Numbered from the stretch's first letter, positions 21,446-32,027 are shown. The stretch is DNA of 64,000 bases from JAMXLO01 sp963719805 (GCA_963719805.1 CAVRDF010000007.1:310001-374000), one strand, 5' to 3'. Numbers and translations are program-made. Notes: generated from the letters alone by a model not told the origin.

Positions 21446-21803
21446 CCTCGATCTCGATCTTCATCCGCTTATCGGCAAGTCCCGCCTCGATCATCGTGGC
21501 GGCCGGCCGCACGTCGCCAAATGTCTCTTTCAGCGCAGGCCAGCATTTCGGAAAGTCCGCCGCATTCGGCAGGATGTAGTGCACGCGCACGACGTCGGCG
21601 AATGAACTGCCGGCCGCAACCAGCGCCTCATTGATATTGCGCAGCGTCTGAGCCGCCTGCTCCGTGACATCATCCGCGATGGTCATGGCCTTGTAGTCGA
21701 AGCCGGTGGTGCCGGACACGAAGATCCAGGGTTCATCAACCACGGCACGCGAATAGCCGATATCCGCCTCGAAGCGTGAACCTGACGAGATCAAGCGGCG
21801 CAT
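21423..21803 (-). CDS. RidA/YjgF family protein
   Basis: A 126-residue protein of the RidA fold, which hydrolyses reactive enamine/imine intermediates or acts in specialised catabolism. It has the YSRAVV and WIFVSGTTGFD segments, TLRNINEALVAAGSSFADVV, and VRPAATMIEAGLADKRMKIEIEV with the conserved arginine. ATG 21803 has AAGGAG upstream; eight extra codons are possible. Most RidA subfamilies do not have a known substrate. Confidence 0.88.
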   Translation of the reverse strand: MRRLISSGSRFEADIGYSRAVVDEPWIFVSGTTGFDYKAMTIADDVTEQAAQTLRNINEALVAAGSSFADVVRVHYILPNAADFPKCWPALKETFGDVRPAATMIEAGLADKRMKIEIEVTAKRRS

Positions 21804-21823
21804 CCTGGCTCCTTCCTTGCTGT

Positions 21824-22801
21824 TCATTCCCCCAGCAGGCCGGACGCTGCCATGCGCGCACGCGACTCGGCCATGCTCTGGGTCACCATCAGCGCCGCCG
21901 CCAGCGCGCGTCGGCCAGCCGCGGCATCAACCAGCACCGGCGCACCGTCCAGCACCGAAGCAACAAACGCCGCATGTTCCGCGGCCAGAGAATCGCGGTC
22001 CTCCCAGGACACTTCCTCCATGCCGAAACCGGCGACATCAGGCACGGGCCTGCCGCGGCCCCGCGCGATAATCGTCAGCCTCCGATTGGCAAAATCAACC
22101 GCGAGGTAGCCATCGTGTGCGAACACCCGCATGCGCCGCTCGGTGCGCATGGCGACACGCGATGCAGTGATCGTTGCCACCGCGCCATTGACGAAGCGAA
22201 TGCGCGCGTTGGCCATATCGGCGTGTTCGCTGGCCACGGCCGCACCGACCGCATCGACGCTGGCGATGTCACTTGCCACCAGCGACAGGATCAGGTCGAG
22301 GTCGTGAATCATCAAATCCAGGATCACCGACACGTCTGTGCCGCGTTGGCGGAACGGCGCAATACGCGTGGCCTCGATATACAGCGGCGCGCCCAGCCGG
22401 CCATCCAATGCGCCGAACGCTGCCGAGAAGCGTTCCAGGTGTCCAACCTGCAACACCAGCTTTCGCTCCGCCGCCAAGGCCGCGAGCTCATCCGCTTCCG
22501 CCAGCGACGCCGCGATCGGCTTCTCCACCAGAACGTGCTTGCCGGCCCGCAAGGCTTCGGCCGCCAGCGCGTGATGCCGGTCCGCCGGTGCCGCAACCAC
22601 CATCGCGTCGCAGGCATTCAACAGTGCGGAAAAATCCATTTCCGGCGCGCCGGCTTCCCAGCCGATCGTCTTGGCGCGCTCGATGTCGGGATCGAATACG
22701 CCGGCCAATACCGCACGCTCGGATGCTGCCACCTTGAGCGCGTGGTAACGGCCGAAATGGCCGACACCGGCAATACCGACTCGCAATCGGGAGGCTGACA
22801 T
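21824..22801 (-). CDS. Gfo/Idh/MocA family oxidoreductase
   Basis: A 325-residue NAD(P)-dependent sugar dehydrogenase-like protein. The N-terminal Rossmann domain starts RVGIAGVGHFGRYHA, followed by VVAAPADRHH, the EKPIA motif (Lys-Pro signature) and LMIHDLDLILSLV in the C-terminal domain. The start is the ATG at 22801; a long upstream open extension is not conserved. In related genomes such genes sit near lpxB, so a role in envelope sugar chemistry is plausible, but the substrate is unknown. It precedes ridA by 20 bases. Confidence 0.86.
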   Translation of the reverse strand: MSASRLRVGIAGVGHFGRYHALKVAASERAVLAGVFDPDIERAKTIGWEAGAPEMDFSALLNACDAMVVAAPADRHHALAAEALRAGKHVLVEKPIAASLAEADELAALAAERKLVLQVGHLERFSAAFGALDGRLGAPLYIEATRIAPFRQRGTDVSVILDLMIHDLDLILSLVASDIASVDAVGAAVASEHADMANARIRFVNGAVATITASRVAMRTERRMRVFAHDGYLAVDFANRRLTIIARGRGRPVPDVAGFGMEEVSWEDRDSLAAEHAAFVASVLDGAPVLVDAAAGRRALAAALMVTQSMAESRARMAASGLLGE

Positions 22802-22849
22802 CAGGCACCGCGCCCTTGCATGTAACGCCGCTGCAAGCCTGCCACCGCC

Positions 22850-24091
22850 ATGCTGTCCGGCATGAGCGGCGCGATCACCCGGCGGCGCCTGTTCGTCTAT
22901 GCCGCATTGCTGCTGGCCCTGGAAGTGGTTGGGTTGGCCTGGTTCGTCGCCGGTACGCATGGCTGGATCGCGCCGCTCGACCGCCCGCTCAGCACCGACT
23001 TCGTCAGCTTCTATGCCGCGGGCCGGCTTGCCGATGCGGGCACGCCGGCGCTTGCCTACGATCAGGCGGCACACTTCGCCGCCGAACAGGCAGCGACCGT
23101 GCCGGGCATTGCCTATAACTTCTTCCTTTATCCACCGACCTACCTGCTGATCTGCGCCGCACTCGCCCGGCTGCCGTACTTGCTGGCGTTCGTGGTTTTC
23201 CAGATCGTCACGCTGCTCCCGGCGCTGCTTGTCGCGCGCCGCATCCTGGACGAGCACGGCCGGGCGGTGCTGCTGCCATTGCTGGCGTTTCCGCCGGTGT
23301 TCTTCGCTCTGGGCACTGGCCAGAACGCCTTCCTCACCGCCGCATTGTTCGGCGGCGCTATGCTTCTGCTGGATTGGCGCCCAATTTTCAGCGGCGTCCT
23401 GCTGGGCGCGCTCTGCTATAAGCCGCACTTAGGCCTGCTGGTGCCGATGGCACTGATCGCCGCCGGGCGATGGCGGACCTTCCTGGCAGCCGCGGCGACC
23501 ATGCTGGCATACATCGCCGCGTCAGCGCTCGCGTTCGGCTGGCAGCCCTGGATTTCCTACCTCGGCGCCATGGCGGAGGCGAACGCGATCTATGCCTCGC
23601 GCGTTACAATGGCAGGCCTCGCCAGCCCGTTCGGGGCGGCATTGGTGCTGGGCGCGAGCCCTGGACTCGCGCTCATCGTCCAAACAGCCTCGACGCTCGC
23701 GATGTTGGTCACTGTCTTCGTTGTCTGGCGCCGGATCAACAACCTGCCGGTGCGAGCGGCCGTGCTGCTTGCCGCGACCCCGCTCGCGGTTCCGGTCTTC
23801 ATGTTCTACGACCTGATGCTGTCCGGCATGGCGCTCGCGTGGCTGCTCCGCTGGGGACGTGAGCGCGATGCGCCTCCCTGGCTCGGACCCGGCGTCGCAC
23901 TGCTGTTCATCGCCACGCTGATGACCGGCAATTTCGATCCGCAATCGCATCTGCTGATCGCGCCGCTGGTAGCGGCCGGAACCCTCGCGCTGGCGCTCCG
24001 CGCCGCGGTCGCTACGCGGCAAGCTCCCGCATTATCCGATACAGATCGCTCTTACCCTCAAAGCCGATACCCGGCAGCTCCGGCAACGTGA
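22850..24091 (+). CDS. GT87-like membrane glycosyltransferase (DUF2029)
   Basis: A 413-residue polytopic membrane protein with about ten helices. Residues about 45-60 contain STDFVSFYAAGRLADAG, followed by YPPTYLLICAALARLPY and YKPHLGLLVPMAL, which are hallmarks of the DUF2029/GT87 mannosyltransferase-like family. These use polyprenyl-phosphate sugars at the outer face. An ATG four codons in (22862) is an alternative start. Its last 80 bases overlap the convergent tartrate dehydratase gene. Confidence 0.82.
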   Translation: MLSGMSGAITRRRLFVYAALLLALEVVGLAWFVAGTHGWIAPLDRPLSTDFVSFYAAGRLADAGTPALAYDQAAHFAAEQAATVPGIAYNFFLYPPTYLLICAALARLPYLLAFVVFQIVTLLPALLVARRILDEHGRAVLLPLLAFPPVFFALGTGQNAFLTAALFGGAMLLLDWRPIFSGVLLGALCYKPHLGLLVPMALIAAGRWRTFLAAAATMLAYIAASALAFGWQPWISYLGAMAEANAIYASRVTMAGLASPFGAALVLGASPGLALIVQTASTLAMLVTVFVVWRRINNLPVRAAVLLAATPLAVPVFMFYDLMLSGMALAWLLRWGRERDAPPWLGPGVALLFIATLMTGNFDPQSHLLIAPLVAAGTLALALRAAVATRQAPALSDTDRSYPQSRYPAAPAT

Positions 24092-25181
24092 CAATGCTGT
24101 TCTCCACTCGTGTGCCGTCCGGGAAACCGCCAAATGGCTGGAACACATCGGGATAGCTCTCGTTGCCGCCCAGCCCCAGTCCGGCGGCGATTGCCAGCGA
24201 CATCTGATGCCCGCCGTGCGGAATGCAGCGGCGCCACGACCAGCCCGCGTCCTTCAGCATCGCCAGTGTCCGCTGGTATTCGCACAATCCATAGGACAGC
24301 GCGCAGTCGAACTGCAGCCAGTCGCGATCGGGGCGCATGCCGCCATAGCGGATCAGGTTGCGCGCGTCCTGGTGGCTGAACAGGTTCTCACCGGTCGCCA
24401 TTGGGGCGGAATAGAATTCCGCCAGCGCCGCCTGCAACTGATAATCCAACGGGTCGCCGGCTTCCTCATACCAGAACAGCGGATAGCCACTCAGCATCTT
24501 CGCATACGCGATGGCAGTGGCGAGATCGAAGCGACCATTGGCGTCCACCGCCAACTGCGCGCCGTTGCCATTTTCCCGCAGGACTGCCTCGATCCGCCTG
24601 CGGTCCTCATCGATGCTCTCGCCACCGATCTTCATCTTCACCACGGTGTAGCCGCGATCGAGATAGCTGCGCATTTCGGCGCACAGAGCCGCATCATCCT
24701 TGCCCGGATAGTAGTAGCCACCCGCCGCATAAACGAAGACGCGCGGATCCGCCTCGATGCCGTGCCGCTCCGCCAGCAGGCGAAACAGCGGCTTGCCGGC
24801 AATCTTCGCCACCGCATCCCACACCGCCATGTCGATTGTGCCGACGGCGACCGAGCGATCGCCGTGGCCGCCCGGTTTCTCGTTCGTCATCATGCACGCC
24901 CAGATACGGTCGGGATCAAGGTTCTCGCCAGTCGCATCAAGCAGCGATCGTGGTTCAGCCTCCATGATGCGCGGTGCGAATCGCTCGCGGATCAGCCCCC
25001 CCTGCCCGTAGCGGCCGTTCGAATTGAAGCCGTAGCCGACGACGCGCCGCCCATCGCGTTCGATATTGGTCACCACAGCGACAAGGCTCGACGTCATCTT
25101 CGAGAAGTCGATGTAGGCATTGCGGATCGGCGAGCTGATCGGCTGGGTGATCTCGCGCACGTCGGTGATACGTAGCGTCAT
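24012..25181 (-). CDS. tarD: D(-)-tartrate dehydratase (enolase superfamily)
   Basis: A 389-residue enolase-superfamily enzyme predicted to dehydrate D-tartrate to oxaloacetate. Length and active-site numbering match Bradyrhizobium TarD as I recall it: Lys184 in VKMKIGG, magnesium ligands Asp213, Glu239 and Glu265, and His322 in CIPHGGH. Flanking strings such as NSNGRYGQGGLIRERF and MRPDRDWLQFDCALSYGLCEYQ also fit. The ATG at 25181 has GGAGG eight bases upstream; an ATG five codons earlier is less good. Oxaloacetate would feed the nearby TCA genes, but no tartrate transporter is adjacent. Confidence 0.92.
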   Translation of the reverse strand: MTLRITDVREITQPISSPIRNAYIDFSKMTSSLVAVVTNIERDGRRVVGYGFNSNGRYGQGGLIRERFAPRIMEAEPRSLLDATGENLDPDRIWACMMTNEKPGGHGDRSVAVGTIDMAVWDAVAKIAGKPLFRLLAERHGIEADPRVFVYAAGGYYYPGKDDAALCAEMRSYLDRGYTVVKMKIGGESIDEDRRRIEAVLRENGNGAQLAVDANGRFDLATAIAYAKMLSGYPLFWYEEAGDPLDYQLQAALAEFYSAPMATGENLFSHQDARNLIRYGGMRPDRDWLQFDCALSYGLCEYQRTLAMLKDAGWSWRRCIPHGGHQMSLAIAAGLGLGGNESYPDVFQPFGGFPDGTRVENSIVTLPELPGIGFEGKSDLYRIMRELAA

Positions 25182-25235
25182 CGGGCTTGCCTCCATCGCG
25201 GCGAATCACGGCATATTCGGTCAGGAGATTCAACC

Positions 25236-26154
25236 GTGACCGTCGCCATCCTGCTTGCAACCTATAATGGGGAGAAATACCTCCAGGCGCAGCTCGACAG
25301 TTTTGTCGCCCAGATCCACTCCGGCTGGGTGCTGCTTTGGCGCGACGACGGGTCGAACGATGGCACCCGGGCCATCATGCATCGGTTCACCAAGGCCATC
25401 GGCGCGGATCGCTGCGTCGAGGTTGTCGGCACTGCAGGGCGCATCGGAGCGACGGCGAGTTTCATGACACTGCTGCGCGCCGCCGCGGATTATCCATTGC
25501 TGGCATTTGCCGATCAGGATGACGTGTGGTTGCCAGAGAAACTGGCGCGCGCGGTCGCCGGTCTGCACACAGCGCCGGATATCGAACCAGGCTTGTACCT
25601 GTGCGCGGCATTTCGTGGTGGATGCTGAACTACGTCCGCGTGGCGAGTCGTTCCATTTGCGGCGTCCACCGGGATTTCCTGATGCGCTGGTGCAGAATCT
25701 GGTGACCGGCTGCACAGTGATGCTGAATCATTCGGCCGCGAGCCTGATCGCCGGGACCGATCCGCCGCCGGGCTCGGTCCACGACTGGTGGAGCTACATT
25801 CTGGTATCCGCAGCCGGCGGCCGGATCATTGCGGATGACACACCAACGATCCTCTACCGCCAGCATGACAGCAACGCGATTGGCGTCACCCCTTCCACCC
25901 TGGTGCGTGCGTTCAGAGCGCTGCGGCGGGGACCAACGGCATTCTCGCGGCAATTGCGTGCTCATGTCGCGGCGCTGATGCAGCAACGCGATCTGCTATC
26001 GCCAGCTGCACGCACCCGATTGGACACGATAGCGACCGCGCTGAACGCCGGCCCGTTCCAACGTATCGGGCTGGTTAGCAGCGGGCAGTTAAGACGCCAG
26101 ACCTGGATGGAGGACCTTTTGCTTATTTGGTGGCTCTGGCTCGGTCGGCGTTGA
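25236..26154 (+). pseudogene. Glycosyltransferase family 2 gene, frameshifted
   Basis: The first frame starts at GTG 25236 (after AGGAG) with VAILLATYNGEKYLQAQLDSF, has RDDGSNDGT and FADQDDVWLPEK, and stops at 25628. The protein then continues in another frame from about 25610 (HFVVDAELRPRGESFHL, VTGCTVMLN, HDWWSYILVSAAGG, YRQHDSNAIG) to 26154. Both parts together make a normal GT2 rhamnosyltransferase-like protein of about 305 residues. Removing one base between about 25600 and 25612 restores it. It may be a sequencing error or a decayed gene. Its 3' end overlaps the convergent GT2 gene by 66 bases. Confidence 0.8.
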
Positions 26155-28035
26155 CCTGAGCCATGCTGCAGGCCGGCGTGGCTCGGCTGGCAGGTAATTG
26201 GCGCTCTGCAATGAAAAGTTTGGATTGTAGAAGGGATCGGCCGCCAGACCGGTGCCCCAGCGACGCTGCATATAGCCGACCTCACACCGGAAGCGCTGCA
26301 ATGCTTCCGCTGTCATGTCCGAGCCACGCGATGCGGATTCATGGTGATAAAGTTCCGCGAATGGTGTCCAGACGACACGATACCCTTGTTCACGCAACCG
26401 CAGACAGAAATCGACGTCGTTGAACGCCACTTGCAGGTTGACCTCGTCGAGTCCGCCAATTGCCTGGTACACGTTACGCCGCACCGCAAGGCAGGCACCG
26501 GTCACCGCCGAGACGTCGCGCGCCAGCGCCAGATGGCAGAAATACCCTGGATCATCACGTCTGGCATCAAGGCCGAGGTGCGACGCAACTCCGCCGACCC
26601 CCAACACATCGCCGCCATGTTGAACCCGGCCGTTCGGGAACAGCAGCTTGGCACCTACGGCACCCACATCGGGGCGCAGAGCGCGCGAGACCATTTCGCG
26701 CAACCAATCCGATCCGATGACGTCGATGTCGTTGTTGATCAGCACCAGGATGTCGCCACTCGCCTGGGCAGCGGCTTGATTATTCAATGCGGCATAGTTG
26801 AATGGACCGGGTGCAGAAAGAATTCGGACCCTCGGATCTTCGGTCAGGCGTGCAAATAGTGCAGTGGTGGCCTGCTGCACGCTGCCATTGTCCACAATCA
26901 GTAATTCAATCGGCTGATAAGCCGTGCGGTGCAGCAGACCTTCGGCGCAACGCGCCAGCAGCTCGGCTCTGTCACGAGTTGGCACGATCAGCGAAACCTT
27001 CGGAGCCGGATCAGGCAGCGGCCAGATGACCCTGGAATACGCCGGCAAGCTCGGATGCTCCACAACCTTGGCGCCGCCCGCGTCCATCCGATCAAGATGG
27101 TCGCCAATTGCCCGGCGCGCCGCGTCGGCACATTGCATCAGCCGCGCCTGCGAGAACGATCGTCCATCTGTTTGCTGGCGCCAATGATACAGAACGCGCG
27201 GGATGTGCCTGATGCGGTCGGGAGTAGTTGCATCCGAGACGCGAAGTGTCAGGTCGTAGTCCTGACTTCCCTCGTAACCGACGCGAAATCCACCCAGCTG
27301 TTCCACCACCGAGCGCCGGTAAACGCCCAAATGACTGACCATGTTATGGCCAAGTATCAGGTCCGGGCTCCAGTCAGTCTTGAAGTACGGCTGATAACGC
27401 CGGCCACGCCGATCAACTTTGTCCTCATCGGAATAAATCAGATCGGCCTCGGGATACCTGTCGAGTTCGGCTGCTATCTCATACAGCGCCTGTTCCGCCA
27501 GCAGGTCGTCATGGTCCATCAGTGCCACGAAGTCGCCCTGCGCCATGGACAGCGCGGAATTCGACGCCGCGCTGATGTTGCCGTTGATCGTGCGTCGGAG
27601 CACCTTGATGCGACCATCCGCCGCCGCTTCCGACGTCAACATCGGCATGACCCATGGCTTGGTCGAGGCATCATCGGCGATGCACAATTCCCAGTGCGGA
27701 TAAATCTGCGCGCGCACTGATTGGATCGCCGCATGCAGTGCGGCTTCATCCGGCTCGAACACCGGCATGATCACAGAGATCAGTGGCCGCGATGGCATCC
27801 GTCTGATGTGCTGATCGATAGCCTCCCGGTCGGTATCGGTCAGCGTATCGAACTGATCGATCCAACTACTGTAAGGAGTTCCTGCAAGTCGCAGCACCAA
27901 ATTCCCCAGCGAACGGGCCAAGGTGGGTGACACTCTATGAACCAGGCCGCGCAAGGCCGGATGCCGCCGGGCAAATCCCCGGAACGACCGCGCCATCAGA
28001 TGTGGGATAGCCCCGGCAGGTAAATCAGAACGCAT
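26089..28035 (-). CDS. Two-domain GT2 glycosyltransferase
   Basis: A 648-residue protein with two GT-A domains. The first begins near residue 83 (PLISVIMPVFEPDEAALHAA) with DDAST and MDHDD; the second begins near 345 (KVSLIVPTRDRAELLARC) with VDNGS and NNDIDV, and a GGLDE...AFNDVDFCLRL acceptor region. Such paired GT2 proteins act in O-antigen or capsule rhamnan synthesis. No signal peptide or membrane span is obvious. It converges with the frameshifted GT2 gene and ends in a proline-rich tail. Confidence 0.88.
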   Translation of the reverse strand: MRSDLPAGAIPHLMARSFRGFARRHPALRGLVHRVSPTLARSLGNLVLRLAGTPYSSWIDQFDTLTDTDREAIDQHIRRMPSRPLISVIMPVFEPDEAALHAAIQSVRAQIYPHWELCIADDASTKPWVMPMLTSEAAADGRIKVLRRTINGNISAASNSALSMAQGDFVALMDHDDLLAEQALYEIAAELDRYPEADLIYSDEDKVDRRGRRYQPYFKTDWSPDLILGHNMVSHLGVYRRSVVEQLGGFRVGYEGSQDYDLTLRVSDATTPDRIRHIPRVLYHWRQQTDGRSFSQARLMQCADAARRAIGDHLDRMDAGGAKVVEHPSLPAYSRVIWPLPDPAPKVSLIVPTRDRAELLARCAEGLLHRTAYQPIELLIVDNGSVQQATTALFARLTEDPRVRILSAPGPFNYAALNNQAAAQASGDILVLINNDIDVIGSDWLREMVSRALRPDVGAVGAKLLFPNGRVQHGGDVLGVGGVASHLGLDARRDDPGYFCHLALARDVSAVTGACLAVRRNVYQAIGGLDEVNLQVAFNDVDFCLRLREQGYRVVWTPFAELYHHESASRGSDMTAEALQRFRCEVGYMQRRWGTGLAADPFYNPNFSLQSANYLPAEPRRPAAWLRSTPTEPEPPNKQKVLHPGLAS

Positions 28036-28109
28036 CGATCAATCGCCACCCAAGTGCTGCAACAGGCCCTGTTTTGCTGCTCTCGACCGTCCCGTATAAA
28101 CTCGGCCAG

Positions 28110-29285
28110 ATGAATGAACCGAGCACCTCCCCACGCCTCACCACCACAGAGATGCTGGCGCGCCTCGCATCGTACGATACCACCAGCCGCAACTCAAACC
28201 TTGCGTTGATAGGCTTCGTGCGGGGCTATCTTGACGATCACAGCGTTCCATATCGCGTCAGCACCGACAGGACGGGCGAAAAGGCCAATATTCACGCCGT
28301 TATCGGCCCGCAGACGTCCGGTGGCGTCGCCTTGTCGGGCCACGTCGATACCGTTCCCGTGGATGGCCAGGCGTGGAGCGCAGATCCGTTCACGTTGCGC
28401 CGCGCGGATGGCAGGCTTTATGCGCGCGGTTCGGCGGATATGAAGGGATTCGTGTCGGCCTGCCTCGCCGCGGTTCCTGACATCAAGGCACGCCGGCTGG
28501 CACGGCCACTGCACCTATTCATCAGCTATGATGAGGAAGTGGGCTGCCACGGAGCGAAGCAACTCATCGAGGATCTCGATGAATCCGGACTGAAGCCGGC
28601 CTTCTGCGTGGTCGGCGAGCCGTCCGGCATGCAGCCCATCGTCGCACACAAGGGCAAGCTGAATTTGCGGGTCAGCGTGCGCGGCACGCCGGGCCATTCC
28701 AGCGAACCGGGGAAGGGCGTGAACGCGATCCAGGCCGCGGGCGAGGCTTTGGCCTACGTCGCTGCGGAAGCGCGCCGGCTGCCCAAGGAAGGGCCCTTCG
28801 CCGATGGCTTCGATCCGCCGCACACCACCATCCATGTCGGCACCATCAAGGGCGGCACGATCCTCAACATCATTCCCGAGCGCTGCGAATTCATCATGGA
28901 ATGGCGCACAATTCCCAACGACGACGCCACATGGCATCTCGAACGCATGCGTCAGTTCGTGGTGACGAACATCGAGCCCGCGATGCATGCCGTCAATCGA
29001 ACCACCGGCTTCGAGTTCGACGTGCAGCTCACCATGCCCGGCCTATCGCTCAGCCCGGACCATGAACTGACCTCGACCGTGAAACAGCTCACCGGATCCA
29101 ACAGCACGGGCAAGGTCAGCTACGGCACCGAGGGCGGCTACTATCAGGGTTCCGGCATACCGACGATTGTCTGTGGCCCGGGCCATATCGCACAGGCACA
29201 TCAGCCCGACGAATGGATCGCGCAGGATCAGCTCGATGCCTGCGACGTGTTCATCCGCCGCCTGGCAGACCGTATGCTGGTCTGA
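28110..29285 (+). CDS. argE: Acetylornithine deacetylase (M20 family)
   Basis: A 391-residue zinc amidohydrolase expected to release ornithine from N-acetylornithine in arginine synthesis. Metal and catalytic motifs are SGHVDTVPVDG (His78, Asp80), GSADMKG (Asp110), DEEVGC (Glu142/143) and CGPGHIAQAHQPDEW near the end. The dimerisation lid region contains RGTPGHSSEP. The ATG at 28110 was preferred to a TTG 12 codons earlier. The following M14-like gene is 18 bases away, so the pair may process acylated amino acids; another N-acyl substrate is possible. Confidence 0.85.
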   Translation: MNEPSTSPRLTTTEMLARLASYDTTSRNSNLALIGFVRGYLDDHSVPYRVSTDRTGEKANIHAVIGPQTSGGVALSGHVDTVPVDGQAWSADPFTLRRADGRLYARGSADMKGFVSACLAAVPDIKARRLARPLHLFISYDEEVGCHGAKQLIEDLDESGLKPAFCVVGEPSGMQPIVAHKGKLNLRVSVRGTPGHSSEPGKGVNAIQAAGEALAYVAAEARRLPKEGPFADGFDPPHTTIHVGTIKGGTILNIIPERCEFIMEWRTIPNDDATWHLERMRQFVVTNIEPAMHAVNRTTGFEFDVQLTMPGLSLSPDHELTSTVKQLTGSNSTGKVSYGTEGGYYQGSGIPTIVCGPGHIAQAHQPDEWIAQDQLDACDVFIRRLADRMLV

Positions 29286-29303
29286 GCACGGCACGGGTAG
29301 CAC

Positions 29304-30272
29304 ATGACACCGATGTCGCAGCCACCATTGCCGTCCTTCGAGGTGCGATTGGCCGCACCGGATATCGGGCCATGGCTGGGCGGCAACACCGGGGTCGCCG
29401 GCTTCACCACCCGGGCTTCGCAACAGCCAGGACCGCATGTCGCGTTGCTTGCGCTGACGCATGGCAACGAGATCGCCGGAGCGATTGTGCTGGATCAGTT
29501 GCTGCGGCAAGGCCTGGCGCCAACGCATGGCAGGCTGACGTTCGGTTTCGTCAATCTCGCCGCTTATGAACGCTTCGATCCGCGTCAACCGACTGCGTCG
29601 CGCTTTGTCGATGAGGACCTCAACCGCCTGTGGGACGAGGACGTGCTGAACGGATCACGCCATTCAGTCGAACTCGACCGCGCCCGCGAGATCCGCCCGC
29701 TGATCGACACGGTCGATATCCTGTTCGACCTGCATTCGATGCTGTGGCCCTCTGATCCGCTGATCCTGTGCGGCACATCGCCCAAGGGCAAGCATCTGGC
29801 GTTCGGTGCCGGCGTACCAGAGCTGGTGGTCGCGGATACCGGTCACGCCAGCGGCCGGCGCATGATCGATTATCCGCGCTTCTGCGACAGCGCAACGCCC
29901 TGTTCCGCCAGTCTTGTGGAAGCGGGACAGCATTGGGCGGAAGCGACCGTGACGACGACATTGGCCAGCGTTGCCGGGTTGCTGCGGCACCTCCAGTTCG
30001 TTGTGCGCCACGCGGCTCTGCCGGAAAGCGGCCAACCGGCGGCACAGCGCTTTGCCGAGGTCACCGCGGTGATCACCGCCATGACCGGCAATTTCACCTT
30101 CGTGCAATCCTATCGCGGCGGCGACGTGATCCCCCGACGCAACACGCTGATCGCATTGGACGGCGAGACCGAAATCCGCACCCCACACGACGACTGCCTG
30201 TTGATCATGCCCAGCCTGCGCCCCAGCCGCGGCCACACCGCGGTACGCCTGGCGCAATTCGCCGATGCCTGA
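29304..30272 (+). CDS. Succinylglutamate desuccinylase/aspartoacylase family (M14) protein
   Basis: A 322-residue zinc-dependent amidase of the AstE/AspA clan. It has the zinc motif THGNEIAG (His53, Glu56), DEDLNRLW (103-110) and DLHSM (His144), the usual three-ligand arrangement. It may remove an acyl group from an amino acid or ectoine-like derivative. It follows argE by 18 bases and probably forms an operon with it. A precise substrate cannot be assigned. Confidence 0.82.
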   Translation: MTPMSQPPLPSFEVRLAAPDIGPWLGGNTGVAGFTTRASQQPGPHVALLALTHGNEIAGAIVLDQLLRQGLAPTHGRLTFGFVNLAAYERFDPRQPTASRFVDEDLNRLWDEDVLNGSRHSVELDRAREIRPLIDTVDILFDLHSMLWPSDPLILCGTSPKGKHLAFGAGVPELVVADTGHASGRRMIDYPRFCDSATPCSASLVEAGQHWAEATVTTTLASVAGLLRHLQFVVRHAALPESGQPAAQRFAEVTAVITAMTGNFTFVQSYRGGDVIPRRNTLIALDGETEIRTPHDDCLLIMPSLRPSRGHTAVRLAQFADA

Positions 30273-30280
30273 CGCTCAGG

Positions 30281-31033
30281 CTACGCTGCAGGCTCTCCTG
30301 CTATCGGTACGCGCCCCAGGCCGGCAATGATCCGCGTCACCTCGGCGATTGCCGCTTCGGCCGCGGAGATATCGGTGCCCTTCGCCACAATGGCGACACC
30401 GTTGCCGCCGGGCCGGTAGAACGGATAGCTGCCGATATCGAGACCGGGAAAATTCTTCTGCACCTCTCCCAGTGGCGCCGCGATGATACCCTCAGGCAGT
30501 CCGCTCACATGCACAGCGCGTGAGATGATCGGCGCGCCACCCTTCAGCCGCGGTGCCAGCCACTCGAACATCGACTGCATCACGCGCGGAACGCCCGCCA
30601 TCACATAGACATTGCCGATCTGGAATCCCGGCGCCACCGACATCGCATTGTCGATCAGCGTGGCACCGCGTGGCATCGTCGCCATGCGCTGGCGCGCGGC
30701 GTTGAATTCGCCCGGCTTGTAGCTGCGCTCCATGCGCGCCCAGGCCTCGGGATGCGGCTCCCACGGCACACCGAACGCCGCGGCGACGCATTCGCTGGTG
30801 ATGTCGTCGTGCGTGGGTCCAATGCCGCCGGTGGTGAAAACGTAATCGAACTTCGCGCGCACTTCGTTCACCGTGCTGACAATTGTCTCCGGCACGTCGG
30901 GTATCACCCGCACCTCGCGCAACGGAATGCCGATGGCGCCGAGCCCGGTCGCCAGAAAGCGGATATTGGCGTCCTGTGTCCGGCCGGACAGCACTTCGTT
31001 GCCGATCACCAGCAGACAGGCGGTTGGGTTCAT
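30281..31033 (-). CDS. CinA-like/molybdopterin-binding-fold protein
   Basis: A 250-residue protein with the MoCF_biosynth (CinA N-terminal) fold: LLVIGNEVLSGRTQDANIRFLA at the start and TTGGIGPTHDDIT near 69-81. It lacks the C-terminal CinA deamidase domain, like the short competence/damage-inducible proteins. Those are usually annotated as molybdopterin-binding or nicotinamide-nucleotide pyrophosphatase-like. It starts ten bases after the GNAT-MutT gene on the same strand. Confidence 0.83.
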   Translation of the reverse strand: MNPTACLLVIGNEVLSGRTQDANIRFLATGLGAIGIPLREVRVIPDVPETIVSTVNEVRAKFDYVFTTGGIGPTHDDITSECVAAAFGVPWEPHPEAWARMERSYKPGEFNAARQRMATMPRGATLIDNAMSVAPGFQIGNVYVMAGVPRVMQSMFEWLAPRLKGGAPIISRAVHVSGLPEGIIAAPLGEVQKNFPGLDIGSYPFYRPGGNGVAIVAKGTDISAAEAAIAEVTRIIAGLGRVPIAGEPAA

Positions 31034-31043
31034 GGACGGTTCC

Positions 31044-32027
<984 letters not shown>

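Noticed and set aside
22802..23428. Upstream extension of the Gfo/Idh gene to a 534-residue protein
   Set aside because: The extension is antisense to the GT87 gene, is Arg/Gln-rich, and the Rossmann motif begins right at the ATG at 22801.
24207..25175. A 322-codon plus-strand open frame
   Set aside because: It is the mirror of the tartrate dehydratase gene, whose catalytic residues are all conserved.
25507..26154. Second half of the GT2 gene as an independent gene
   Set aside because: Its first part is a shadow of the first frame and it lacks the catalytic GT-A motifs. It is better explained as a frameshift.
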